Origin: Lactococcus hircilactis
Lineage (GTDB): Bacteria; Bacillota; Bacilli; Lactobacillales; Streptococcaceae
Assembly: GCF_009601015.1 (NCBI RefSeq)
Contig: NZ_WITJ01000014.1
Coordinates: 1-46,638, forward strand
Length of the DNA stretch: 46,638 bases
Direction of reading: 5' to 3'
Positions 24,229 to 33,998 of this stretch are shown here, in pieces; position 1 is the first letter of the stretch; every line of letters starts with the position of its first letter. The notes under the pieces are model-generated. The model was not told the origin of the DNA and ran no database searches. It was given only the letters and a program-made list of their open reading frames with translations. A program made the translations under genes and the position numbers.

Positions 24229-25855
24229 GTAATAAAAGACTTAAATTTTTATTTGTTCTTACCTCTAACAGGTGTACTCCAGTTTTTTTGCTCATTTTCA
24301 TGAGTTGATCTCGAAACATTGCATCACTTGTGATTAACGTATAGTCTAGATGAAACAATTGCTTAAGTCCTGAAAAATCTACCCCATGTGGTGTTGAAAA
24401 TAGATAATCAAAATAAGGCAGATTTTTTTGTGCCAAATGATGGAAAATGCCACCACCATCGTTATTAAATAGGACAATAGTAAGATTGAGTTCATGAGTT
24501 TTACCAATCAAAAGTCCATTCATATCATGAATCATGGATAAATCTCCAGTAATCAAAAGGGTCGGTTTTCCTGTTGTAGAAAGTCCAAGTGCAGTAGATT
24601 CTTGTCCATCAATCCCATTTGTACCACGATTTCCAAAAAATGTTATCGATGAATTTTTAGCTTCCCAAAAATAATCTACATCTCTAATTTCCATTGAATT
24701 GGACACTAAAATCTGAGTTTCATCATTTAAAACTTCTTGGATCAGTTGAATATACTTCCCTTCAAAGGATTCATTTTCATTTTTAACACGATTCAATTTT
24801 TTTCTCATCTTTTCTTGAGCTTCTTGCCAAAGCAAAAGAAAAGCATCATTTCTATTGAATGATTGAATCGCTTCACAAAAACTTTTAATATCGGATTGAA
24901 TCATTAAAGTCGTCGTAAGAAGTGGATTTCGATATTCGAGCGTTTCATCTACTTGAATGTACTGCGCCTGTTTATTATTATTGATCATTTGTTGCACTCG
25001 TTTTGAAACAGGAATTTGCCCAAATTGAATAAATAGGTCAGGTTGCAATTTTTCTTGAAGTGTATGATCTACCAAAAAAGCATCATAAGCATCAATAATC
25101 ACTGGACTTTCAAAGCTTCGAAGATTAGAGAGTGGATCACAAAGTAAAGGGGCTTTTATCCGCTCAGCAAGTTCAATCATCTCTTTTTGTGCAGTTAAAT
25201 TACTATCTGGTCCGGCTAAAATGACTATTTTCCCAGAAAGATCTGGAAGATATGAAGGGTGTAACATGGCCTTTTGTATTTGAAAAGGAAAAAATTCTTT
25301 TTTAAAATAATTAGGATTTAAATCTGGAATCAAAGGTTCATCAACGGGAACATTAAGATGTACCGGCCCTTTAGGGAGATTTTGGGCAGATAAAATCAGT
25401 CGTTGAGCTACTTTTCTAGGATAGGACCAAAAATTTTCTTTGTTTGGAGTAGAAAGTTGCTCATCATGTTTTACAAAACTTCCAAAGTAAGCAGTTTGAT
25501 TGACCGTTTGTGGGGCTCCAACAAATTGAAGGTGATTGGGGCGATCAGCAGTCAAGACAATCAATGGGATTCGACTGTGTTTTGCTTCTGTTAAAGCAGG
25601 GAGATAATGGGCACCAGCAGAACCTGATGTACAAACGAGGACGACAGGACGCTTGTGTGATTTTGCAATACCTAAAGCAAAAAAAGCAGCAGATCGTTCA
25701 TCAATATTAACAAATGTTTTATATTTTTTGTAATGTGTAAAATAAAGTGCAAGTGTGGTTGATCGAGAACCTGGACTAAACACAACCTCTCTTACCCCTA
25801 AATGAAAGAATTCATCAACTAGTGGTGCTAGGAATTCGTTTTTTAAATCCATCAA
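24200..25855 (-). CDS. menD: SEPHCHC synthase (MenD)
   Basis: The protein has 551 residues, ThDP-dependent; it adds the succinic semialdehyde unit from 2-oxoglutarate to isochorismate. The N terminus REVVFSPGSRSTTLAL, the segment VCTSGSAGAHYLPALTEA and the ThDP motif GDLSMIHDMNGL with LFNNDGGGIFHHL are diagnostic. The start is TTG 25855 or ATG 25852; GGAGG is 9 nt from the TTG and 12 from the ATG, so the TTG is slightly preferred. It follows menF by one base. Confidence 0.92.
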   Translation of the reverse strand: MMDLKNEFLAPLVDEFFHLGVREVVFSPGSRSTTLALYFTHYKKYKTFVNIDERSAAFFALGIAKSHKRPVVLVCTSGSAGAHYLPALTEAKHSRIPLIVLTADRPNHLQFVGAPQTVNQTAYFGSFVKHDEQLSTPNKENFWSYPRKVAQRLILSAQNLPKGPVHLNVPVDEPLIPDLNPNYFKKEFFPFQIQKAMLHPSYLPDLSGKIVILAGPDSNLTAQKEMIELAERIKAPLLCDPLSNLRSFESPVIIDAYDAFLVDHTLQEKLQPDLFIQFGQIPVSKRVQQMINNNKQAQYIQVDETLEYRNPLLTTTLMIQSDIKSFCEAIQSFNRNDAFLLLWQEAQEKMRKKLNRVKNENESFEGKYIQLIQEVLNDETQILVSNSMEIRDVDYFWEAKNSSITFFGNRGTNGIDGQESTALGLSTTGKPTLLITGDLSMIHDMNGLLIGKTHELNLTIVLFNNDGGGIFHHLAQKNLPYFDYLFSTPHGVDFSGLKQLFHLDYTLITSDAMFRDQLMKMSKKTGVHLLEVRTNKNLSLLLHEKYTKNEF

Positions 25856-25856
25856 A

Positions 25857-27014
25857 TTAGAGTGCCTCCAATATTGTTTGTAATTTTAATTTTATCTCCT
25901 CATATTCAGAATGACAATCTGATTCAGAAACTATGCCACATCCAGCAAAAGCATACAAATACTCCGATGTAAATAAGGCAGAACGAATCCCAACAATGAT
26001 TGTTCCATCCCCATTTTGCTTAACTAATCCGCACGGAGCAGCATAGAGACCACGCTCATGTTTTTCATGGATTTTTATAAAATGAAGTGCATCTTTTTGA
26101 GGGAATCCGCCTAGAGCAGGAGTAGGATGCAACATTTTTGCCCATGCTATCAATGAAGCTTTTTTGTCTATTAAACTCAGTTGCGTTCTCAAGTGGTAGA
26201 CATTTTTTAGAGCGACTGTTTCTATTTTTGATACATTAACCTCATCGCTTACCTTGAGCATTTTTTCTTTAATACTTTTGACGACAATTTGATGTTCCAA
26301 TCTATTTTTAGAATCATTTAATAAAAGCTGTGATGCATTTTTTATTCCCTTTGACATCGTCCCAGCAAGCGCATAACTCATAATTTTTTGTCCCTGTTTT
26401 TTTACTAAAATCTCTGGAGAAGCACCGCAAAAAACGAAATCCCCTTTTTGATATGCAAAAACAAACGCTTGCGGATTATTTTTCATGAGGCGTTTTAAAA
26501 TGCCTTCAAATTGAAAATGTCCTGATAAATTTTTTAGAGTGATCCTTTGTGAAGCGACGATTTTTTCTATCTTTTGAGTTGAAAGTGCATCTTGAATGTC
26601 TTGAAAAAGATGCTCCCACTCAGACTTATCTTTTTCTAATAATTTAAGATGCGGATGAAATTCAGGAATTTCTTGATCTACAATTGTAGGCAAAGTTTCT
26701 AAAGCAATCGAGTATAATTTATTTTTTTCTTTATTGTTTAAATCAACAGTATAATAATGTTTAAAAGTAACAAGTTCTTTGGTTATTGATCCCCATGTTT
26801 TTCCCTTGATTTGATCAAAAAAAGGCTGTGTATAAAAAGCGAATGGAGCGTTAGAAATGTCCTTTTCATCAATCGTTTCCATTTTTTCACACCCCATTAC
26901 AATGTTTTGTTCTATGGGATCAAACCAAAAAAAACGCTGATCTGCTACAGGAAAAGCAGACCAAAAAGATAACGGTTCTTTTAAAGTAACATTCCTATAA
27001 GTATAGTTTTTCAT
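25857..27014 (-). CDS. menF: Isochorismate synthase (menaquinone-specific)
   Basis: Start set at ATG 27014, giving 385 residues; the frame continues to a GTG at 27110 but without ribosome binding site and across a promoter. It isomerises chorismate. The chorismate-binding core is clear: KIEKIVASQRITL, YALAGTMSKG, HPTPALGGFP, ERGLYAAPCG and the C-terminal AGCGIVSESDCHSEYEE with metal-binding glutamates. First gene of menFDHC. The -10 TGTTATAAT lies 7-9 bases before this ATG, so the mRNA is probably leaderless. Confidence 0.88.
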   Translation of the reverse strand: MKNYTYRNVTLKEPLSFWSAFPVADQRFFWFDPIEQNIVMGCEKMETIDEKDISNAPFAFYTQPFFDQIKGKTWGSITKELVTFKHYYTVDLNNKEKNKLYSIALETLPTIVDQEIPEFHPHLKLLEKDKSEWEHLFQDIQDALSTQKIEKIVASQRITLKNLSGHFQFEGILKRLMKNNPQAFVFAYQKGDFVFCGASPEILVKKQGQKIMSYALAGTMSKGIKNASQLLLNDSKNRLEHQIVVKSIKEKMLKVSDEVNVSKIETVALKNVYHLRTQLSLIDKKASLIAWAKMLHPTPALGGFPQKDALHFIKIHEKHERGLYAAPCGLVKQNGDGTIIVGIRSALFTSEYLYAFAGCGIVSESDCHSEYEEIKLKLQTILEAL

Positions 27015-27345
27015 GTAAGTATTATAACATAAATGAATTTCACGAGTGTCAGTTTGGATTAAGCACTTCTCTTTTGCAACAATAAAATATAAAACAACAG
27101 TGCTTTTCACGTGAGATTTTTTAAGGATGTAGCTATAATTTTACTATCTGCTTAAAGTTGCTTTTTCCTATAAGAAAACATAAATACTTGACTTATTAAA
27201 AAAAACCTTTTATGATGAGAGAGGATCAAATCGTTCTTACTTGACAAGGGAAAAAAGAACAAGTAAAATTGGTCTGATTTAACGTTTGAAAACTGTGACA
27301 TGCATTAAAATCATTAAATAAAAATATTTTAAGTAGAAAGAACCC
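27015..27345. promoter_or_regulatory. Divergent menF-topA promoter region
   Basis: Toward menF (minus strand) an extended -10 TGTTATAAT abuts the ATG. Toward topA two strong promoters lie in tandem: TTGACT-17-TATGAT (27188-27193, 27211-27216) and TTGACA-17-TAAAAT (27241-27246, 27264-27269). An inverted repeat TTACTTG / CAAGTAA (27237-27243, 27260-27266) brackets the second promoter and could be an operator. No gene is present in this gap. Confidence 0.65.
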
Positions 27346-29478
27346 ATGCCAATAACTGAAAAAACAAAAACAAAACCTAAGGCAAAGAAAAAAGCGGTAA
27401 CAAAAAAAATAAAAGCAGGAAAAAATCTTGTTATTGTAGAATCACCTGCTAAAGCTAAGACCATCGAAAAATATTTGGGTCGTAACTTTAAAGTTGTTGC
27501 TTCTGTCGGACATATTCGAGATTTGAAAAAATCAAGTATGTCGGTTGATATTGAAAATGAATATACTCCACAATATATTAATATCCGTGGAAAAGCACCT
27601 TTGATTAATTCGCTTAAAAAAGAGGCAAAAGCTGCAAAAGCCGTCTATCTTGCAAGTGACCCGGACCGAGAAGGAGAAGCAATTGCTTGGCATTTAGCTC
27701 ATATCTTAAATTTGCCACTAGAAGAAAAAAATCGGGTTGTCTTTAATGAAATAACGAAAGACGCTGTTAAAAATGCATTTAAAGAGCCACGAGTCATTGA
27801 TGTTGATCTCGTTGATGCGCAGCAAGCACGACGTATCTTAGATCGACTGGTTGGTTATTCTATTAGTCCAATCCTATGGAAAAAAGTAAAAAAAGGCTTA
27901 TCTGCTGGGCGAGTTCAATCTATTGCTCTGAAATTGATTGTTGATCGCGAAAATGAAATTAATGCCTTTGTTCCCAAAGAATACTGGAGCATCAATGGTG
28001 AATTTAAAAAAGGAACTAAAAAATTTACAGCAGCTTTTTGGGGAGTCGATGGAAAAAAACGCGCACTTGATCACAATGATGATGTGATTGAGGTAATGGA
28101 GCGACTTGATGGCCCTGATTTTAAGGTTGAAAAGGTAGAGAAGAAAAAAAGAACACGCAACGCTCCTTTACCTTACACCACAAGCTCTCTTCAACAAGAT
28201 GCTGCCAATAAAATTAATTTCCGAACCAGAAAAACAATGATGGTTGCGCAACAATTGTACGAGGGAATTACTTTAGGAACGCAAGGACATCAGGGGTTGA
28301 TCACGTATATGCGTACGGATTCCACACGGATTTCTCCAGTAGCACAAGTTGCTGCAGCGCAGTATATTGTTGATCAATTTGGAGAAGCTTATAGTAAGCA
28401 CGGATCGAAAATCAAAAATGCTGCTGGGGCACAGGATGCTCACGAAGCGATTCGCCCTTCTAATGTATTTAACACACCTGATTTGATTGCGAAATATCTT
28501 GATAAAGATCAATTAAGACTTTATACGCTCATTTGGAATCGTTTTGTTGCGAGTCAAATGACTGCTGCACTTTATGATACTGTAAAGGTGAATCTCACAC
28601 AAAATGGAGTAATTTTTACAGCGAACGGCTCTCAAGTTAAATTTGACGGGTATTTGAAGATTTATAATGATGCTGATAAAAACAATATGTTGCCAGAAAT
28701 GCAAGAAGGAGAACTGGTTAAAAAAACTGCTCTAAAACCAGAGCAACACTTTACTCAACCTCCTGCACGCTATTCTGAAGCGACATTGGTTAAGACGCTT
28801 GAAGAAATCGGAGTAGGTCGTCCATCGACTTATGCACCAACTTTAGAAACGATTCAGAAACGCTATTATGTGCGTTTGGTGACCAAGCGTTTTGAACCGA
28901 CAGAACTTGGTGAAATTGTCAATACGTTGATCGTTGAATTCTTCCCAAATATAGTCAATACTGAATTTACTGCTGAAATGGAAAGAGATTTGGATGAAGT
29001 AGAAGAGGGAAAACAAAGATGGGTTTCTGTCGTTGACCAATTTTATAAACCGTTTGCAAAAGAACTTAATAAAGCAGAAGTAGAGATGGAAAAAATCCAA
29101 ATTAAAGATGAGCCAGCTGGATTTGATTGTGATTTGTGCGGTCATCCAATGGTCATTAAACTTGGTCGTTTTGGTAAATTTTATGCTTGCAGTAATTTCC
29201 CTGATTGTCATAATACCAAAGCCATTGTCAAGGAAATTGGTGTCACGTGTCCTTTATGTCACAAGGGGCAAGTGATTGAACGGAAAACTAAGAAAAATCG
29301 CCTTTTTTATGGTTGTGATCGCTATCCTGAATGTGAATTTACAAGTTGGGATAAACCCGTGGGACGCGATTGTCCAAAATCAGGGCATTATTTAGTGGAG
29401 AAGAAAGTCCGTGGCGGTGGGAAACAAGTGGTTTGTTCGTCTGATACCTGTGATTATGAAGAAGAAAAGCAAAAATAA
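27346..29478 (+). CDS. topA: DNA topoisomerase I (type IA)
   Basis: The protein has 710 residues. It relaxes negative supercoils. A lysine-rich N-terminal extension (1-25) precedes the Toprim domain ([19 protein letters not shown] and [16 protein letters not shown] with the DxDxE acidic set). The active-site tyrosine is in [13 protein letters not shown] (about 320). Three C-terminal zinc-binding modules follow ([36 protein letters not shown]). Two tandem sigma-A promoters precede it, suggesting adjustable expression with supercoiling. trmFO follows. Confidence 0.95.
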   Translation: MPITEKTKTKPKAKKKAVTKKIKAGKNLVIVESPAKAKTIEKYLGRNFKVVASVGHIRDLKKSSMSVDIENEYTPQYINIRGKAPLINSLKKEAKAAKAVYLASDPDREGEAIAWHLAHILNLPLEEKNRVVFNEITKDAVKNAFKEPRVIDVDLVDAQQARRILDRLVGYSISPILWKKVKKGLSAGRVQSIALKLIVDRENEINAFVPKEYWSINGEFKKGTKKFTAAFWGVDGKKRALDHNDDVIEVMERLDGPDFKVEKVEKKKRTRNAPLPYTTSSLQQDAANKINFRTRKTMMVAQQLYEGITLGTQGHQGLITYMRTDSTRISPVAQVAAAQYIVDQFGEAYSKHGSKIKNAAGAQDAHEAIRPSNVFNTPDLIAKYLDKDQLRLYTLIWNRFVASQMTAALYDTVKVNLTQNGVIFTANGSQVKFDGYLKIYNDADKNNMLPEMQEGELVKKTALKPEQHFTQPPARYSEATLVKTLEEIGVGRPSTYAPTLETIQKRYYVRLVTKRFEPTELGEIVNTLIVEFFPNIVNTEFTAEMERDLDEVEEGKQRWVSVVDQFYKPFAKELNKAEVEMEKIQIKDEPAGFDCDLCGHPMVIKLGRFGKFYACSNFPDCHNTKAIVKEIGVTCPLCHKGQVIERKTKKNRLFYGCDRYPECEFTSWDKPVGRDCPKSGHYLVEKKVRGGGKQVVCSSDTCDYEEEKQK

Positions 29479-29510
29479 CTCCTTTATGAGTTTAAGTTAG
29501 AAAGATAGTG

Positions 29511-30860
29511 ATGAAAAAAACACATATTAACGTAATTGGTGCAGGGTTAGCTGGATCAGAAGCGGCATATCAAATTGCAAAGCGTGGGATTCCAGTTAAA
29601 TTATATGAAATGCGTGGCGTTAAACCTACTCCTCAGCATAAAACAACAAAATTTGCGGAATTGGTTTGTTCCAACTCTTTTCGAGGTGCTGCTTTAACAA
29701 ATGCTGTTGGACTTTTGAAAGAAGAGATGCGGCGCTTAGACTCTGTGGTTATTCGTTCAGCAAATGCAACACAGGTCCCAGCAGGTGGTGCCTTAGCTGT
29801 CGATCGTGAAGGTTTTTCAGATTTCATCACAAATGAACTGACTCACCATCCATTGATTGAAATTATTCGTGGTGAAATCACAGAGATTCCAGAAGATGAG
29901 ATAACGATTATTGCTACAGGCCCTTTAACTTCAGATTCATTAGCACAAAAAATCCATGAATTCAATGGAGGAAGTGGGTTTTATTTTTATGATGCCGCAG
30001 CTCCTATCGTAGATATTTCATCTGTTGATTTGAGTAAGGTGTATAAAAAGTCTCGATATGATAAAGGCGAAGCAGCTTATTATAATTGTCCAATGACAAA
30101 AGAACAATTTAATGCTTTTCAAGCGGCACTAATTGGTGCTGAGACTGCTGACCTTCATACATTTGAAAAAATGAAAGTTTTTGAAGGATGTATGCCGATT
30201 GAAGAGATGGCAAGTCGTGGTTATAAAACAATGCTCTATGGGCCAATGAAGCCTGTTGGGTTAGAGTATCCAGAGAGTTACGAAGGACCACGAGATGGAG
30301 ATTTTAAAACACCTTATGCTGTGGTTCAATTGCGGCAAGATGATGCGGCTGCTTCACTTTACAATATCGTAGGCTTTCAAACCCATTTGAAATGGGGGGA
30401 ACAAAAACGCGTCTTTCAAATGATACCTGGTCTTGAACAAGCGGAGTTTGTTAGATATGGTGTGATGCATCGCAATTCATACATGGATTCTCCAAATCTA
30501 TTGACTCAAACATTCCAGTCTAAAAAACAAGAAAATCTATTTTTTGCTGGTCAAATGACAGGAGTTGAAGGGTATGTAGAATCTGCTGCAGCCGGACTTG
30601 TGGCTGGAATTAATGCGGCTAAATTGTATAATGGAGAAAGTAAAGTTATTTTCCCTAGAACAACGGCTATTGGAAGCCTGCCTTACTATATCACACACAC
30701 TGACAGTAAGCATTTTCAGCCAATGAATGTTACTTTCGGAATTATGGAAGAACTGGGTGGCGAACGTATTCGGGATAAGAAAGAACGTTATACAAAAGTT
30801 GCTGAGCGTGCGTTGTCAGTACTGACAGAAATTATTGAAGTAAATCAATTGGAAGATTAA
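29511..30860 (+). CDS. trmFO: Methylenetetrahydrofolate-tRNA-(uracil-5-)-methyltransferase
   Basis: GTG 29508 and ATG 29511 are adjacent; I use the ATG (449 residues). FAD- and folate-dependent enzyme making ribothymidine at position 54 of tRNA in Gram-positives. [20 protein letters not shown] is the FAD dinucleotide loop; [11 protein letters not shown] carries the conserved catalytic cysteine, and [17 protein letters not shown] is the C-terminal FAD signature. Follows topA closely, a very common order. One dispersed palindrome lies near the 3' end (30815), coding for ALSVLTE. Confidence 0.94.
   Translation: MKKTHINVIGAGLAGSEAAYQIAKRGIPVKLYEMRGVKPTPQHKTTKFAELVCSNSFRGAALTNAVGLLKEEMRRLDSVVIRSANATQVPAGGALAVDREGFSDFITNELTHHPLIEIIRGEITEIPEDEITIIATGPLTSDSLAQKIHEFNGGSGFYFYDAAAPIVDISSVDLSKVYKKSRYDKGEAAYYNCPMTKEQFNAFQAALIGAETADLHTFEKMKVFEGCMPIEEMASRGYKTMLYGPMKPVGLEYPESYEGPRDGDFKTPYAVVQLRQDDAAASLYNIVGFQTHLKWGEQKRVFQMIPGLEQAEFVRYGVMHRNSYMDSPNLLTQTFQSKKQENLFFAGQMTGVEGYVESAAAGLVAGINAAKLYNGESKVIFPRTTAIGSLPYYITHTDSKHFQPMNVTFGIMEELGGERIRDKKERYTKVAERALSVLTEIIEVNQLED
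30813..30828. repeat. Dispersed palindrome copy near the trmFO 3' end
   Basis: TTGTCAGTACTGACAG, core 30815-30826; the last copy in the window. Confidence 0.75.
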
Positions 30861-30894
30861 AAATATTAACGCTCACAGTAAATGAAATTAAATG

Positions 30895-30925
30895 AAAAGC
30901 CATCAATTCTGATGGCTTTTAACTT
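30895..30925 (+). terminator. Terminator after trmFO
   Basis: AAAAGCCATCA / TGATGGCTTTT (30895-30905 with 30910-30920), 4-nt loop. The stem reads equally on the minus strand and could also stop the convergent MarR gene. Confidence 0.85.
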
Positions 30926-30950
30926 TTATTATAGAAAATGACTGGGCTAA

Positions 30951-31397
30951 CTAATGGATTTCCGAGTGATCAAAGGAGGATTTTAGGTTAGCAGTGAAAA
31001 TCTGAAGGTCTTTTATAAATTGGTCTGAACATTCATTGAGAGTCATTTCTATCGCCTTTTCTTCGGCAACATGAATAGGTTCTAGGATTTGATTTGCGAA
31101 ATCAAGTCCCGCAGGAGTGAGTGAAATTTGTAGTTCTCTTTTTGCTCCAGTGATTGGTTTTAGAGAGATGTAGCCGTTGGCTTGACATTCCTTAATGATT
31201 GTATTTAGCGTCGTTCGTGGGAAAAGCCAATCTTTTTGAAGACTTTTTTGAGTATGAATTTTTTCATCTGCGATTGCGTACAGTAGATAAAGTGTGTTTG
31301 CTTTTACTCCCCTCCACTTCGCGCCTAAATCATATAATCCTTCGATTGTGTTTACCAAAGTAATGATTTCTCTTATGTTTTCTCTGTGAGTTTTCAT
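30951..31397 (-). CDS. MarR-family transcriptional regulator
   Basis: A 148-residue winged-helix protein: LYLLYAIADEKIHTQKSLQK leads into the recognition helix (FPRTTLNTIIKECQANGYI) and wing (KPITGAKRELQISLT). It is divergent from an MFS exporter 186 bp away. Its own promoter (minus TTGACA 31451-31446, 17 nt, TATAAT 31428-31423) is covered by one operator-like palindrome, and the exporter promoter by a second, so it most likely represses both. The inducing ligand is unknown. Confidence 0.85.
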   Translation of the reverse strand: MKTHRENIREIITLVNTIEGLYDLGAKWRGVKANTLYLLYAIADEKIHTQKSLQKDWLFPRTTLNTIIKECQANGYISLKPITGAKRELQISLTPAGLDFANQILEPIHVAEEKAIEMTLNECSDQFIKDLQIFTANLKSSFDHSEIH

Positions 31398-31422
31398 GAT
31401 ATTATCCTAAATTTTTTTATTT

Positions 31423-31446
31423 ATTATAATCCGAATTTGGAATAAT
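31423..31446. promoter_or_regulatory. MarR operator 1, over the regulator's own promoter
   Basis: ATTATAATCC and GGAATAAT arms around GAATTT. It contains the minus-strand -10 TATAAT and abuts the -35 TTGACA. Confidence 0.65.
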
Positions 31447-31474
31447 GTCAATTAAAAAAGGTTAAATCAAAAGC

Positions 31475-31503
31475 TTGATTATAATCCGAATTAGGATTAT
31501 AAT
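31475..31503. promoter_or_regulatory. MarR operator 2 and exporter promoter
   Basis: TTGATT (31475-31480), 17 nt, TATAAT (31498-31503). A near-perfect palindrome ATTATAATCC-6-GGATTATAAT (31478-31503) covers the whole promoter; the same half-site ATTATAATCC occurs in operator 1. Confidence 0.75.
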
Positions 31504-31583
31504 AGAACTAACAAAGGAATAAATCTGCAAAAGTGGCTCTCATGTCACATTTACCGATTGTTCCTTTTTGAATGGAGGAAATG

Positions 31584-32747
31584 ATGCAGAACAAAAAAAG
31601 GATGATTTACATTGCTATATTTAATTTATTTTTGGTTTTTGTGGGTGTAGGATTAGTTGTTCCTATCATGCCAGATTTAAGAAATCAGATGGGATATTCA
31701 GGAACAACAATGGGGATGATGATTTCTATTTTTGCAATTGCTCAATTAATTGCCTCTCCGATAACGGGTTTTTTATCTGATAAAATGGGAAGAAAAAAGA
31801 TTATCGCAGTCGGAATGCTCATTTTTGCGGTCTCTGAGCTCATTTTTGGTCTGGCACAAAGTTTACCATTGTTTTATTTCTCACGTGCGCTTGGAGGAGT
31901 ATCAGCAGCAATGATTATGCCATCTGTCACTGCTTATGTTGCAGATTTAACAAATCTTTTGGAAAGACCAAAAGCAATGGGGTATGTTTCAGCAGCGATC
32001 AGTGGGGGATTTATCATTGGTCCTGGTTTAGGTGGACTTGTTGCTTCTGGAAATATCCGAAATCCTTTTTTTGCCGCAGCGATACTAGGTCTTTTTGCCT
32101 TTTTCATCACTTTATTTGGCCTTAAAGAATCCCACCCATTAAAATCAGTCCAAGAAGAAGTAGAACAAAAAACTTCTGTTTATAACGTCTTAAAAGAGCC
32201 CTTCTTTATTTCACTTTTTGTGATTATTTTGATTTCATCTTTCGGACTGCAGTCTTTTGAGTCTATCTATAGTGTTATGGCAAATGCGAATTTTGGATTT
32301 AATACTCAAGCCATTGCACTGATTATCACAGTGAGTGGGATTTTTGCATTAATCGTTCAAATTTTTTATTTTGATCGAATTGTTCAAAAAATTGGTGAGA
32401 TTCGATTAATACAATATTCATTTTTCTTAAGTGCGATATTCATCGCATTAATCGCAATAACGCGAAGCAATATTGTCGTTCTGATTTCAACATTTATTGT
32501 ATTTTTAGCTTTTGATCTCTTTAGACCTGCAGTTACCACCTATTTATCAAAAAATGCAGGAGATCAGCAAGGAACAATTAATGGATTGAATTCTACTTTT
32601 ACGAGTTTTGGAAATATCCTAGGACCACTCGCAGCTGGAGCATTATTTGATGTGAATCATTTTTTCCCATATTTCGTATCTGCGCTTATCTTATTAGTGA
32701 CAGGATTTCTCTCTTTACGAATGAAAAAATTAAAAAGTAATCATTAA
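31584..32747 (+). CDS. MFS drug/multidrug exporter, DHA1 type
   Basis: Three in-frame ATG codons occur; GGAGG (31574-31578) fits the ATG at 31584, giving 387 residues. Twelve hydrophobic helices are evident. Motif A lies between helices 2 and 3 (GFLSDKMGRKK), and the helix-5 motif GFIIGPGLGG is typical of drug antiporters. The divergent MarR gene with operators over both promoters supports an inducible efflux role. Substrate is not predictable; a TetA-like or quinolone-type exporter of the same family is possible. Confidence 0.8.
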   Translation: MQNKKRMIYIAIFNLFLVFVGVGLVVPIMPDLRNQMGYSGTTMGMMISIFAIAQLIASPITGFLSDKMGRKKIIAVGMLIFAVSELIFGLAQSLPLFYFSRALGGVSAAMIMPSVTAYVADLTNLLERPKAMGYVSAAISGGFIIGPGLGGLVASGNIRNPFFAAAILGLFAFFITLFGLKESHPLKSVQEEVEQKTSVYNVLKEPFFISLFVIILISSFGLQSFESIYSVMANANFGFNTQAIALIITVSGIFALIVQIFYFDRIVQKIGEIRLIQYSFFLSAIFIALIAITRSNIVVLISTFIVFLAFDLFRPAVTTYLSKNAGDQQGTINGLNSTFTSFGNILGPLAAGALFDVNHFFPYFVSALILLVTGFLSLRMKKLKSNH

Positions 32748-32800
32748 GTATCAACAATTTCAGTTTTTATCAAAAAATGAAGAAATTCAATGAATTGATA

Positions 32801-32829
32801 TTGAATAGTTTAGGATGTTTTGTTATATT
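32801..32829 (+). promoter_or_regulatory. Promoter of the LacI-type regulator, apparently leaderless
   Basis: TTGAAT (32801-32806), 17 nt, TATATT (32824-32829) with extended TG. The ATG follows 7 nt after the -10, so transcription should start at or next to it. Confidence 0.55.
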
Positions 32830-32836
32830 TAAAGGT

Positions 32837-33865
32837 ATGACAACAATTAAAGAGGTTTCAAAATTAGCTGGTTTAAGTCCTACAACCGTTTCTAACGTTA
32901 TTCATGGACGCACAACCAAAGTTTCTAAGGAAAATATTAAAAAAGTCACAAAAATTCTTAAAGATACGAAATATGTTCCAAATATGGGAGGGAGACTACT
33001 TGCACGTCATGGCTCACGTTTGATTGGCGTCGTCATGTTTTACGAGCATCGTAAAGAACTCAATGTTACCAAGGATCCATTCCACGGTGAGTTAATTGGA
33101 GCATTAGAAACACAGATCCGACAGATGGGCTATTTTATGATTTTATATACGACTAAAAATTATGAAGAGTGTATTAAAGTATCAGAATCATGGAATATCG
33201 AAGGGTTAATTATTTTAGGAAGTTCTCCTTCAGATACAAGAAACATTTTAAAGAATACTAGAGTACCAACTGTTTTTATTGATACTTATCTCGAAGAAGA
33301 GTGTGAAAAGTTTTATAATGTAGGGTTAGATGATTTTGACGGTGGAAGGCAAGTAGGGGACTATCTCTTTTCAACTGGACATAAAAAGATTGCTTTTCTT
33401 GCTGATTCCAAAAATCCTGTAGGAGTGGATTTGGAACGTTTAAAAGGATTAAAAAAATCTTATGAAGATAACGGTTTTGTTTTTAAAAGTGAATATTATT
33501 TTTTTCTAAGTTATTTGGAAAAAGAAAGGCATCAACAGCTTTCTGAAATAATTGATAATAAAATATTAAAAAACTTTGATGCTTTGTTTTTTGCTTCAGA
33601 TTTTTATGCAGTTGATAGTATGAATTTTTTACAAGATAGAGAATTTAAAATTCCCCTTGACCTTTCGGTTGTTGGTTTTGACAATAATCTTTTATCAAAA
33701 GAATCAAGGCCAAGACTAACGACAGTACAACAAGATGTTTCAAAAAAAGGAGAACTATCTGTTAAATTGCTTAAGTGTTTAATCTCTAATCGTCTTGTTA
33801 AAGAAAAGATTATTACTTTACCCGCGAAATTGATAGAAAGAAAGTCAGTAATAAAAAGGAAATGA
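32837..33865 (+). CDS. LacI/GalR-family regulator of the sugar cluster
   Basis: Start at ATG 32837 gives 342 residues beginning with the helix-turn-helix MTTIKEVSKLAGLSPTTVSN, as in LacI members; codons further upstream overlap the promoter. The effector domain shows IGVVMFYEH, GLIILGSSPSD, DDFDGGRQVGDYL and LSVVGFDNN. The hinge helix (YVPNMGGRLLARHGS) is less canonical. It stands immediately before a sugar-binding lipoprotein gene whose promoter region has a 16-bp palindrome, so it probably controls this cluster. The sugar effector is not known. Confidence 0.85.
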   Translation: MTTIKEVSKLAGLSPTTVSNVIHGRTTKVSKENIKKVTKILKDTKYVPNMGGRLLARHGSRLIGVVMFYEHRKELNVTKDPFHGELIGALETQIRQMGYFMILYTTKNYEECIKVSESWNIEGLIILGSSPSDTRNILKNTRVPTVFIDTYLEEECEKFYNVGLDDFDGGRQVGDYLFSTGHKKIAFLADSKNPVGVDLERLKGLKKSYEDNGFVFKSEYYFFLSYLEKERHQQLSEIIDNKILKNFDALFFASDFYAVDSMNFLQDREFKIPLDLSVVGFDNNLLSKESRPRLTTVQQDVSKKGELSVKLLKCLISNRLVKEKIITLPAKLIERKSVIKRK

Positions 33866-33883
33866 GCAATTGCTCATTTTTTG
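33860..33883 (+). terminator. Terminator overlapping the regulator stop codon
   Basis: The palindrome AAATGAGCAATTGCTCATTT (33860-33879) is followed by T. It contains the TGA stop of the LacI-type gene. Confidence 0.7.
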
Positions 33884-33977
33884 TTACTTTAATGTAACGC
33901 TAATGTAACATGTTTTAATTGACAACGCTTGCAGAATGTTGTAAAATGGTTTTGTCAGATAGGTGTTACGTAACACC
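33882..33977. promoter_or_regulatory. Promoter, cre site and LacI operators of the sugar transport cluster
   Basis: Promoter TTGACA (33919-33924), 17 nt, TAAAAT (33942-33947). A cre-like TGACAACGCTTGCA (33920-33933) overlaps the -35 and suggests CcpA repression. The perfect palindrome GGTGTTACGTAACACC (33962-33977) lies just after the -10. A second GTTAC-6-GTAAC element (33883-33898) and a direct repeat TAATGTAAC (33890, 33901; 11-bp period) lie upstream. All share the half-site GTTAC/GTAAC, fitting one LacI-type protein bound at two sites. Confidence 0.7.
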
Positions 33978-33998
33978 AAATAAAAAGGAGACATTATT

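Noticed and set aside
27015-27110. N-terminal extension of menF to GTG 27110
   Set aside because: No ribosome binding site at the GTG, and the extension covers the promoter; the family-like N terminus begins at 27014.
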